From contig CAMFES010000015.1 of the NCBI GenBank assembly GCA_945949525.1, positions 1 through 32,815 of the forward strand: a stretch of DNA of 32,815 nucleotides, read 5' to 3'. Shown one piece after another: positions 1-6,504 of this stretch. The translations under genes were made by a program, and so were the position numbers. The notes beneath the pieces were generated by a model that was given only the letters and a program-made list of their open reading frames with translations, did no database searches and had not been told where the DNA came from. Position 1 is the first letter of the stretch; every line of letters starts with the position of its first letter. This stretch comes from an uncultured Veillonellaceae bacterium. Lineage in GTDB: Bacteria; Bacillota; Negativicutes; Selenomonadales; Selenomonadaceae.

Positions 1-45
1 ACTATGCTGCAAGCTGGAGAGAATCGTAGTATCTCTGTCGCTTGA
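1..45 (+). CDS. possible 3' end of a transposon tnpB gene (partial)
   Basis: Frame 1 is open from the window edge to a TGA at 43-45 and reads TMLQAGENRSISVA. The stretch (M/I)L-x-AG fits the tail that follows the zinc ribbon in IS200/IS605 TnpB proteins. A hairpin resembling the right end of such elements follows within 50 bp. Fourteen residues cannot establish homology, so this is a context-based guess. The neighbouring sequence beyond the left edge would settle it. Confidence 0.22.
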   Translation, partial: TMLQAGENRSISVA

Positions 46-140
46 TCATTGGAGGCAGGGGCTTTACGGCACATTCGGTAAATCCACCATCCCGCCAAAA
101 AATCCCCCACCTGAGAGGTGGAGGACTTCTGGCGGATTAG
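46..140. mobile_element. candidate right end of an IS200/IS605-type element
   Basis: After the putative TnpB tail comes a short non-coding stretch. A nested hairpin follows: outer arms CCGCCA (92-97) and TGGCGG (130-135) enclose an inner stem of about nine pairs (103-112 with 116-125). Subterminal imperfect hairpins and a non-coding RNA spanning the tnpB 3' end are typical of this family. No left end or target tetranucleotide can be checked here. The same hairpin could be only a terminator. Confidence 0.3.
92..135 (-). terminator. intrinsic terminator of the hydrogenase-rubrerythrin gene
   Basis: Read on the minus strand, the inner stem 125-103 (one mismatch, loop of three) is followed directly by six T residues (102-97), the layout of a rho-independent terminator. 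It lies about 60 bp downstream of the minus-strand stop at 196. The outer stem 92-97/130-135 overlaps the T run and could compete with it, so strength is uncertain. Confidence 0.55.
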
Positions 141-195
141 TTAAAAAGCTGAACCGGCAGTTGATGGCTCAGCTGCCGATTCAGCAATGAAATGA

Positions 196-2298
196 TTAAT
201 AATTCTCAGTATTCAGCTCAAAGTAGCTCTGGGCATAGCCGCAAACCTCGCAGGAATCAGGTGCCTTTGTGCCTACCACAATATGACCGCAGTTACGGCA
301 CTCCCATACCTGAACCTTGCTCTTTTCAAACACCTGAGAAAGCTCAATATTCTTCAGCAGGGCGCGATACCGTTCCTCATGGTGCTTCTCAATGGCTCCT
401 ACAGCACGGAATTTGGCTGCCAACTCCGGGAAGCCTTCTGCTTCGGCAGTCTTGGCAAAGCCGTCGTACATATCAGTCCACTCATAGTTCTCACCTTCGG
501 CAGCTGCTGCAAGATTTGCCTTGGTATCTCCCAGCTCTCCCAGCTCCTGGAACCACATCTTGGCGTGTGCCTTTTCATTCTCGGCAGTCTTCAGGAACAG
601 AGCTGCAATCTGCTCAAAGCCCTCTCCCTGTGCCACAGAGGCAAAGTAAGTGTACTTGTTTCTTGCCTGAGATTCACCGGCAAAGGCAGTATGTAGATTC
701 TTTTCCGTCTGGGTACCGGCATATTTATTGCCCTGCACAGCTTCCTCCTTAGGCACAACAGCTTCCTCAAAAGCAGTCGCTGGCTGCTTGCAGATTGGAC
801 ACTTGAAATCTGCCGGCAGGCTGTCACCTTCATAAACATAACCACAAATCTTGCACTTCCAGGTCTTCATATCATTCTCTCCTTTTACTGTTTTATTTAC
901 ATTTCCTGCCTGGTCAGCAGGATTATTTTTCCTGCTGATGGTATTGCTTCTATCCGTGTATGAGGTATGAAGCATCTTTTCCGCCAACTGGCTAAGCGGC
1001 TTGCCATAGAATTCCTCATATATTGCCTTGATGTCAGGATTTTCATGGCTCTTGCGCAGGCTCATGGCGGCATCCTGGGCGTACAGGCTGGCAATACGGG
1101 ATTTTCGCACCTCATCACTATCCTTATCAAAATCCTTCGGCTGTCCGCCACCGCCTATGCAGCCTCCCGGACAGGTCATGACCTCTATAAAATGATACTG
1201 CTTATTACCGCTTCTAATGTCTGCCAGCAGCTTTTCCGCATTGGCTGTACCATAGACAATAGCCACCCGCATCTCCAGGTCGCCTACCTTCAATTCCGCC
1301 TCCCTGATGCCCTCGTAGCCCCGGACCGATTCCAGCTTGAGCAGCACATCAGGAGCTGTTTCCCCTGTAATATACTCATAGGCAGTCCTCAGAGCGGCCT
1401 CCATAACGCCACCGGTATTGCCAAATATGACAGCTGCTCCAGATGCCTCTCCCATGAACTTATCAAAATCGCTGTCCTCAAGATCTGCAAAATTAATGCC
1501 TTCTTCTTTGCACCACCTGGCAAGCTCCCGGGTAGTCATCACAAAATCCATGTCCCGTATGCCCTCTGTCTGCAGATAATCTGCGGCATCCTTCATCTCC
1601 TCCCGGCGGATTTCAAATTTCTTAGCAGCACAAGGCGTCAATGCCACATTGACAATCTTTGCCGGATCAATACCCATTTTTTTCGCAAAATAAGTCTTGA
1701 TGGTAGGCCCCTGCATACCAATAGGGCTCTTGGCTGTGGAAATATGCGGCAGGATTTCCGGATGATAGATTTCCGCATACTTTATCCATGCCGGGCAGCA
1801 GCTAGTAAACTGAGGCAATGGTGCCGTTCCCTTGGTGACACGTTCAATCAGCTCACTGGCTTCCTCTACTATGGTCAGGTCAGCGGCAAAATTGGTGTCC
1901 AGCACATAATCAGCCCCCAGCTTTCTCAGGAGAGCGACCATCTTCCCCTGTACAAAGCTACCGTCAGTCATGCCGAACTCCTCCCCCAGCGCAGCCCTGA
2001 CAGATGGCGAGGTACTGACAATTACTACCTTGTCCTTATCCTGCACTGCCGCCTTCACCTCAGGATACTCATATCGCTCAGTAATACTGTCCACCGGGCA
2101 TACATTGGCACACTGGCCGCAGTTGATACAGACTGCCAGTCCGTTAGTTTCCTCAAAGGTATATGTGCCATGCACGCCAATCTGATTGGTACAAATCTCC
2201 TTACACATGCCACATTTGATGCATTTTGCATCATCACGGACAATACTAGGATTATCCTGTTCAATAGGAACCCTGATACCCAACGCCAAATGCTTCAT
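196..2298 (-). CDS. [FeFe] hydrogenase fused to rubredoxin-rubrerythrin-rubredoxin
   Basis: The 700-residue product starts with two [4Fe-4S] ferredoxin motifs (Cys26/29/32/36 and Cys57/60/63/67). The three H-cluster signatures follow: TSCCPAW at 165-171, TPCAAKKFE at about 221-229 and [16 protein letters not shown] at 372-387. The small-subunit-like end closes near residue 450. After a linker, residues from 477 form a rubredoxin (CKIC, CPIC), a diiron rubrerythrin core ([15 protein letters not shown]) and a second rubredoxin-like knuckle (CRNC, CEVC). Hydrogenase interconverts protons and H2; rubrerythrin reduces H2O2. The fusion suggests a cytoplasmic peroxide-detoxifying unit that can draw on H2 or ferredoxin electrons. 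ATG at 2298 is chosen because AAGGGGG lies eight bases upstream; a GTG at 2328 lacks such a site. An internal start at 870 may also be used. The domain calls are firm, but whether one or two proteins are made is open. Confidence 0.93.
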   Translation of the reverse strand: MKHLALGIRVPIEQDNPSIVRDDAKCIKCGMCKEICTNQIGVHGTYTFEETNGLAVCINCGQCANVCPVDSITERYEYPEVKAAVQDKDKVVIVSTSPSVRAALGEEFGMTDGSFVQGKMVALLRKLGADYVLDTNFAADLTIVEEASELIERVTKGTAPLPQFTSCCPAWIKYAEIYHPEILPHISTAKSPIGMQGPTIKTYFAKKMGIDPAKIVNVALTPCAAKKFEIRREEMKDAADYLQTEGIRDMDFVMTTRELARWCKEEGINFADLEDSDFDKFMGEASGAAVIFGNTGGVMEAALRTAYEYITGETAPDVLLKLESVRGYEGIREAELKVGDLEMRVAIVYGTANAEKLLADIRSGNKQYHFIEVMTCPGGCIGGGGQPKDFDKDSDEVRKSRIASLYAQDAAMSLRKSHENPDIKAIYEEFYGKPLSQLAEKMLHTSYTDRSNTISRKNNPADQAGNVNKTVKGENDMKTWKCKICGYVYEGDSLPADFKCPICKQPATAFEEAVVPKEEAVQGNKYAGTQTEKNLHTAFAGESQARNKYTYFASVAQGEGFEQIAALFLKTAENEKAHAKMWFQELGELGDTKANLAAAAEGENYEWTDMYDGFAKTAEAEGFPELAAKFRAVGAIEKHHEERYRALLKNIELSQVFEKSKVQVWECRNCGHIVVGTKAPDSCEVCGYAQSYFELNTENY
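877..884 (-). promoter_or_regulatory. internal ribosome-binding site before the rubrerythrin part
   Basis: On the minus strand AAGGAGAG lies six bases before an in-frame ATG (870-868) that begins [15 protein letters not shown], a canonical rubredoxin N-terminus. This would give a free 224-residue rubrerythrin ending at 196. The site is better than many true starts in this window, so independent or additional translation of the C-terminal module is likely. Confidence 0.55.
914..938 (-). other. hairpin inside the hydrogenase-rubrerythrin linker
   Basis: TCAGCAGGA (914-922) and TCCTGCTGA (930-938) form a perfect 9-bp stem with a 7-base loop. It sits about 30 bases before the internal ribosome-binding site. 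Such a hairpin is expected between two cistrons, not inside a folded domain; here it is translated as part of a low-complexity linker. There is no T run, so a role in mRNA stability or a fossil intergenic spacer is more likely than termination. Confidence 0.6.
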
Positions 2299-2406
2299 AC
2301 ACACCGCCCCCTTAGATATAATACACACTCATAACAGATACACACTCTCCCCAACCAGCTTCCCTGACAGTAAATATATGCTAATATTAGCGATATTATT
2401 TACTTA

Positions 2407-2426
2407 TAAATAATAATTATTATTTA
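2407..2426. promoter_or_regulatory. 20-bp perfect palindrome, possible Fur/PerR-type operator
   Basis: TAAATAATAATTATTATTTA is a perfect palindrome placed just downstream of the hydrogenase -10 box, where it would overlap or follow the transcription start. It contains two overlapping matches to ATAATnATTAT, the core shared by Fur and PerR boxes. Against the 15-mer PerR consensus about 11 of 14 defined positions agree. Peroxide control of a rubrerythrin gene makes biological sense, but AT-rich palindromes also occur by chance. Confidence 0.4.
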
Positions 2427-2437
2427 ATATATTTTAT

Positions 2438-2465
2438 ATAATAGCATGTTTTCAAAATTTGTCAA
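2438..2465 (-). promoter_or_regulatory. sigma-70-type promoter of the hydrogenase-rubrerythrin gene
   Basis: On the minus strand TTGACA (2465-2460) is followed after 16 bases by TATTAT (2443-2438). The -35 box is perfect and the -10 box has one mismatch. The leader to the ATG at 2298 would be about 130 nt and contains the two palindromes at 2407-2426 and 2380-2391. Confidence 0.7.
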
Positions 2466-2544
2466 TGAACAAATAACAAAATACACCTGTGTATTAATTA
2501 TGGATAAAATATATACCCGCCCCAAAATACTTTTGCGATAGGTA

Positions 2545-2573
2545 TTGACATCTCAAAGGCATCATACGAAAAT
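2545..2573 (+). promoter_or_regulatory. possible promoter of thiamine pyrophosphokinase
   Basis: TTGACA at 2545-2550 is perfect; with a 17-base spacer the -10 position reads GAAAAT (2568-2573), a four-of-six match. Tandem AAATATATTT palindromes follow directly. The -10 box is weak, so the call rests mainly on the -35 box and position. Confidence 0.35.
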
Positions 2574-2662
2574 ATATTTGAAATATATTTAATCAGGCAG
2601 TTCCTGGCTCAATAGGCGGGGTACCTTCATTAGATATTACAGAATTATATATGGAGGCAAAT

Positions 2663-3385
2663 ATGCAGACAAAGATAAAGGAAAAGAATGAAATAATATT
2701 ACCGGATGTACATGTCAATTATGACAATCCCCTGCCCCCGGGAGAGCTGCTTCTAGCAGGTGGCGGCAGGGCACCGGCGGCTGACTGGCTGTGTCAGGCA
2801 GCCAGAGGCAGGCAGCTTTGGTGCATTGACCGGGGCATAGACTGCTGCCATCGTGCCGGGATTGTGCCACTTAGGCTCATTGGCGATGGTGACAGTGCAA
2901 CAGCCGAGGCATGGCAGTGGGCGGCAGCCAACAGGGTTCCCATTGAGAAATTTCCTGTCCAAAAGGATTATACAGATACTCAGCTGGCACTGGACATGGC
3001 GGCAGCAGAGCAAAAATATGTCGTTTTAACAGGTGCAATGGGCGGACGCTTTGACCATGCCTACAGTACAATTTTTTCTTTTGGGCACAGCAGGCTTCAT
3101 GGCTGTATTGCCGATGAGCAGGAGGCAGTATTTTTTTTGCGCGGCAATGAGAAAATCTCCATGACCTTCCAAAAACATGCCAAGGCTATTTCACTGCTGC
3201 CTCTGACAGCAAAAGCCTCCGGCGTAACCATTCAGGGAGTATACTGGCCCTTGCAGGAGGCAGAGCTTACACAAGGACTTCCCTATGCTGTCAGCAACGA
3301 AGCCACCGAAGAAAAGATCAGCATAGCTTTGTCCTGTGGTATTTTGGTAGTATATATATGCTGGCAGGAAGCTAGCTTAGATTGA
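2663..3385 (+). CDS. thiamine pyrophosphokinase
   Basis: The enzyme transfers pyrophosphate from ATP to thiamine, giving the cofactor TPP in the cytoplasm. The 240-residue protein shows the family pattern in order: LLLAGGGRAP near the N-terminus, LIGDGDSA, FPVQKDYTDTQLAL with the catalytic acidic/Lys cluster, and LTGAMGGRFDHAYS. The C-terminal beta-rich thiamine-binding domain contains GVTIQGVYWPL and LPYAVSNEA. A start at 2651 is possible, but GGAGG sits five bases before the ATG at 2663 and nothing suitable precedes 2651. Its N-terminal segment is a little longer than usual. It stands alone, divergent from the hydrogenase and convergent with purB. No riboswitch was recognised upstream. Confidence 0.88.
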   Translation: MQTKIKEKNEIILPDVHVNYDNPLPPGELLLAGGGRAPAADWLCQAARGRQLWCIDRGIDCCHRAGIVPLRLIGDGDSATAEAWQWAAANRVPIEKFPVQKDYTDTQLALDMAAAEQKYVVLTGAMGGRFDHAYSTIFSFGHSRLHGCIADEQEAVFFLRGNEKISMTFQKHAKAISLLPLTAKASGVTIQGVYWPLQEAELTQGLPYAVSNEATEEKISIALSCGILVVYICWQEASLD

Positions 3386-3418
3386 CTTATATTTAATCAA
3401 TACTTCAATAAAAGAATA

Positions 3419-3439
3419 AGGGCAGAAAAACTCCGCCCT
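3419..3439 (-). terminator. intrinsic terminator downstream of purB
   Basis: Read on the minus strand, AGGGCGGA (3439-3432) pairs with TCTGCCCT (3426-3419) through one G-T wobble, with a short T-rich loop and a tail of TATTCTTTTATT. It serves the minus-strand purB that stops at 3492, and may also stop the convergent plus-strand kinase transcript, though there is no T run on that side. Confidence 0.55.
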
Positions 3440-3491
3440 CATCTATGACAACACACTATTTATGCACTATTTCTGCATAAACAGCACATTA

Positions 3492-4943
3492 TTATACATT
3501 AATCTCAGCAGTCATGCCCAGTTCTTCCTTGTGTGCATCCAATACAGGCTGAACCACGTTCTTAATAAACTTTTCCACCTGAATAGGAGAACGGCCAACA
3601 TACCTGGAAGGATCCATCGTCTTCTGCAGCTCCTCCAAAGTAAGGTTAAACTCAGGGTCAGCTGCAATAAGCTCCAGCAGATTATTGTCCTTGCCCTGCT
3701 GCTTGACATTCTTGCCAGCTTCCATGGAAAGGGTACGAATCTTCTCATGAAGCTCCTGACGGTTGCCGCCATTCTTAACAGCATCCATCATGATATTCTC
3801 GGTAGCCATGAAAGGCAGCTCCGCCATCATGTGCTTGGTAATAACCTTGTCATAAACTACCAAACCGTCTACAACATTCAGGCACAAATCCAAAATACCA
3901 TCAATTGCCAGGAAGCCCTCCGGAATAGACAGGCGCTTGTTGGCAGAATCATCCAAGGTTCTCTCAAACCACTGGGTGGCAGAAGTAATGGCCGGATTCA
4001 GGGCATCAATCATCACATACCTGGACAGAGAGGCAATACGCTCACTGCGCATTGGATTTCTCTTGTATGCCATTGCAGAAGAACCAATCTGATTCTTTTC
4101 AAATGGTTCCTCCACTTCCTTCAGGTGCTGAAGGAGGCGAATATCATTGGACAGCTTGTGGGCACTGGCAGCTATACCAGCCAGGATATTGGCAACCCTG
4201 GTGTCAACCTTTCTGGAATAGGTCTGGCCGGAAACAGCATAGCACTCCTTAAAGCCCATCTTGGCAGCAATAGAAGGGTCAATCTTGTCAATAGTTTCCT
4301 GGTCGCCATTAAAAAGCTCAAGGAAGCTTGCCTGTGTGCCGGTAGTTCCCTTGGAGCCTAACAGCTTCAGACTGTTCATAACATATTCAAGGTCCTCCAG
4401 GTCCATAATGAACTCCTGTGCCCACAGGGTAGCACGCTTGCCTACAGTAGTAGGCTGTGCCGGCTGAAAATGAGTGAATGCCAGGGTAGGCAAATCCTTA
4501 TACTTATCTGCAAACTTGGCAAGCTCGGCAATCACATTGACCAGTTTCTTCTGAACCAGCTGCAAAGCCTCCCGCATGATGATAATATCGGTGTTATCAC
4601 CAACATAGCAGGAAGTAGCACCAAGATGAATAATGCCGGCTGCTTTCGGGCAGAGCTGCCCATAGGCATAAACATGGCTCATAACGTCATGACGAACCAG
4701 CTTCTCCCTGGCCTTTGCCACATCGTAATTGATTTCGTTCACATGAGCCTTCATCTCATCAATCTGCTCCTGACAAATTACAGGCTTGCCATTTTCAGAA
4801 AGCCCAAGCTCCATTTCTGTTTCAGCCAAAGCAATCCACAATTTTCTCCAGGTTGTAAATTTCTTGTCCTGAGAAAAAATATACTGCATTTCCTTGCTGG
4901 CATAACGCTCCGATAAAGGACTAGTGTATCTGTCTGTACTCAT
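3492..4943 (-). CDS. purB: adenylosuccinate lyase
   Basis: PurB cleaves SAICAR to AICAR and adenylosuccinate to AMP, each releasing fumarate, in purine synthesis. The 483-residue protein has the fumarase/aspartase superfamily layout: HDVMSH at 85-90, the region around TSCYVGDNTD at 110-119, THFQPAQPTT at 157-166 with the general-acid His, and the mobile signature loop GSSAMAYKRNPMRSE at 287-301 with the catalytic Ser. The length matches the longer, eukaryote-like PurB group rather than the 430-residue Bacillus type. The start at 4943 has AAGGAAG six bases upstream; an in-frame TTG at 4949 is less likely. No other purine genes are adjacent. Confidence 0.95.
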   Translation of the reverse strand: MSTDRYTSPLSERYASKEMQYIFSQDKKFTTWRKLWIALAETEMELGLSENGKPVICQEQIDEMKAHVNEINYDVAKAREKLVRHDVMSHVYAYGQLCPKAAGIIHLGATSCYVGDNTDIIIMREALQLVQKKLVNVIAELAKFADKYKDLPTLAFTHFQPAQPTTVGKRATLWAQEFIMDLEDLEYVMNSLKLLGSKGTTGTQASFLELFNGDQETIDKIDPSIAAKMGFKECYAVSGQTYSRKVDTRVANILAGIAASAHKLSNDIRLLQHLKEVEEPFEKNQIGSSAMAYKRNPMRSERIASLSRYVMIDALNPAITSATQWFERTLDDSANKRLSIPEGFLAIDGILDLCLNVVDGLVVYDKVITKHMMAELPFMATENIMMDAVKNGGNRQELHEKIRTLSMEAGKNVKQQGKDNNLLELIAADPEFNLTLEELQKTMDPSRYVGRSPIQVEKFIKNVVQPVLDAHKEELGMTAEINV

Positions 4944-5080
4944 AATCAACTTCCTTTTCTAATCATTTTAGTCAAGGCAATTTACCCTTTGACAATATTC
5001 TATCAAAGAAACATGCCCTTGTCCATTATAACATCATTTTCAACCATATTGCTATAGCCTTCTATACTTAGCAATCCCGC

Positions 5081-5971
5081 TTAATACGCAATCCTGAAAT
5101 AATCCAGATACGCCTTATACTTATCCTGCGCCGTCAGGCATGTATCTGTCAGATAGCCCTTTTCATTATCCCATTCCTTCAGGCCGCGATAATAAAATAA
5201 CTTTAATCCATCCTCAATAATAAAGGGCACAATATTGTATTTCAGGCACTCTTTGAACATAATCAGCCTGCCGACACGCCCATTGCCATCCTGAAACGGA
5301 TGGATGCGCTCAAACCGCACATGAAAAGCCAAAATATCCTCCAATGACTTTTCTTTTTTAGCATTGTATTCTGCCAGCAAGGCTTTCATCTTGCCAGCAA
5401 CCTCTTCCGGCAGGGCAGTCGCCATACCGCCCACCTCATTAGGCAATTTCTTATAATCTCCTGTAGCAAACCAATCTTTTCGTGAATCACTGGTACCATT
5501 TTTTAGCAGCAGATGCAGCTCCTTGATAAGCTTCTCAGTCAATGCAGCTTGCGCATTATCAATAATCATATCAATACAACGAAAATGATTTACTGTTTCT
5601 ATTACATCATCTACATTGAGGACTTCATTCCCCATTCCAATGGTATTAGTCTCAAAAATATATCTTGTCTGGTCATGCGTCAGACGGCTTCCCTCAATAT
5701 GATTGGAATTATAGGTCAAATCAATCTGTGTCCTATGATAGATACCACCGTAGTATTTGCTTGCTTTCTGTTCTTGCAAAATATCCAGTAATATAACAGG
5801 TTGCTTTTTCTTTTTGTTAGACCGCTCTGGTTTTTCCGCATTTTCGGGAATGTTCCAAGTCTTGCCAGTAAGAAATGCACCCAATACCCTCCCTTGCGCG
5901 CAGTAGTTTCTAACACTGCGCTCTGACACTCCCCAGTTCTTTGCTATTTCAGTAACTGAAAGGTATCGCAT
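5081..5971 (-). CDS. Fic family protein with N-terminal helix-turn-helix domain
   Basis: The catalytic motif HPFQDGNGRVGR (224-235) is a complete Fic signature, so AMP or related nucleotide transfer onto a hydroxyl is expected. Upstream at 89-94, SNHIEG matches the autoinhibitory motif [S/T]xxxE[G/N], placing it with Fic proteins that carry the inhibitory helix N-terminally in the same chain. Residues 1-45 look like a MerR/excisionase-type winged helix (VTEIAKNWGVSERSVRNYC), followed by a Lys-rich linker near 50-58. The protein could bind DNA, perhaps its own promoter. GAGGG lies six bases before the ATG. The gene is alone, without a recognisable antitoxin partner. The target is unknown. Confidence 0.9.
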   Translation of the reverse strand: MRYLSVTEIAKNWGVSERSVRNYCAQGRVLGAFLTGKTWNIPENAEKPERSNKKKKQPVILLDILQEQKASKYYGGIYHRTQIDLTYNSNHIEGSRLTHDQTRYIFETNTIGMGNEVLNVDDVIETVNHFRCIDMIIDNAQAALTEKLIKELHLLLKNGTSDSRKDWFATGDYKKLPNEVGGMATALPEEVAGKMKALLAEYNAKKEKSLEDILAFHVRFERIHPFQDGNGRVGRLIMFKECLKYNIVPFIIEDGLKLFYYRGLKEWDNEKGYLTDTCLTAQDKYKAYLDYFRIAY

Positions 5972-6021
5972 TGCTATCCCTCGCTATAAATCGAATCAAC
6001 AAACACACACATCCATGATGT

Positions 6022-6055
6022 AGTATATCATATTATCGGCAAAAAACTCAATCAA
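6022..6055 (-). promoter_or_regulatory. promoter of the fic gene
   Basis: Two overlapping minus-strand options exist: TTGATT (6055-6050), 17 bases, TATGAT (6032-6027); and TTGAGT (6051-6046), 18 bases, TATACT (6027-6022). Either gives a leader of roughly 45-50 nt to the ATG at 5971. Confidence 0.5.
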
Positions 6056-6148
6056 TAATACATTTTATCTCTCTTATTTTTGCCGTTTTCGGCATTCTTT
6101 GTAAATTTGATAGAGAAATTTATTAACGTGAATTCTTTATATAAGCAA

Positions 6149-6184
6149 ACCGACACTCATACCGACATTCAAACCGACATTTTC
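6149..6184. repeat. three-unit 12-bp tandem repeat
   Basis: Three adjacent imperfect copies of ACCGACATTCAA occupy 6149-6160, 6161-6172 and 6173-6184, about 100 bp upstream of the fic promoter. The first eight bases are conserved except for one C/T difference in unit one. Function is unknown; it could be a binding array or slippage-derived. Confidence 0.7.
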
Positions 6185-6291
6185 GTGCAATCAAAAATCA
6201 CTAAAAAAATTTTTGAGCCACAAAGTATGAAAGTCCGCATATATCCACTGTCTTTAATCACAAAAGACACATCATTATTTCAAGCACTCAC

Positions 6292-6322
6292 AAAAAAAAG
6301 ATGCGGCCTGCACGGCCGCATC
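6292..6322 (-). terminator. strong intrinsic terminator of the ubiD-to-nfnB transcript
   Basis: On the minus strand GATGCGGCC (6322-6314) and GGCCGCATC (6308-6300) form a perfect 9-bp GC-rich stem with a 5-base loop, followed at once by eight T residues (6299-6292). It lies about 180 bp after the nfnB stop, beyond the 12-bp repeat array. Confidence 0.9.
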
Positions 6323-6403
6323 CAAAACCACAAAATCCCAACGGAAATCCACTGCAATATGCCAAATGATATAGTGACATCTCAATTATATCTGTACCGC
6401 CGC

Positions 6404-6475
6404 GATTTCCGCCTAGATTTCCGCCTAGATTTCCGCCTAGATTTCTGTCTAGATTTCTGTCTAGATTTCTGTCCT
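6404..6475. repeat. six-unit 12-bp tandem repeat after nfnB
   Basis: Six exact-length units run without gaps: three GATTTCCGCCTA (6404-6439), two GATTTCTGTCTA (6440-6463) and a last GATTTCTGTCCT. The two variant blocks are internally identical, which points to recent slippage or unequal exchange. The array lies 30 bp past the nfnB stop and before its terminator, so it would be transcribed as 3' UTR. Confidence 0.9.
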
Positions 6476-6504
6476 TATTATTTCCTTCTCGCTTCCACCA
6501 GCTC

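Larger units (their letters stand above)
2299..2662. other. divergent intergenic region, hydrogenase / thiamine pyrophosphokinase
   Basis: This 364-bp AT-rich spacer holds a good promoter for the hydrogenase, a weaker one for thiamine pyrophosphokinase and several palindromes: GCTAATATTAGC at 2380-2391, a 20-bp palindrome at 2407-2426, and AAATATATTT repeated at 2570-2579 and 2581-2590. No TPP riboswitch consensus was recognised ahead of the kinase gene, and no credible small ORF was seen. Confidence 0.7.
5972..6504. other. intergenic region between fic and nfnB, with two 12-bp repeat arrays
   Basis: This 533-bp spacer separates two minus-strand genes. From the fic side it holds a promoter (6022-6055), a small hairpin (6081-6094), a three-unit 12-bp repeat (6149-6184), the strong operon terminator (6292-6322) and a six-unit 12-bp repeat (6404-6475) directly after nfnB. 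No open frame here has a credible start and ribosome-binding site. Confidence 0.7.

Noticed and set aside
2465-2662. TPP riboswitch ahead of thiamine pyrophosphokinase
   Set aside because: The conserved CUGAGA and ACCUGAUC-type elements are absent; GGCGGGGTACC near 2616 is only a superficial likeness.
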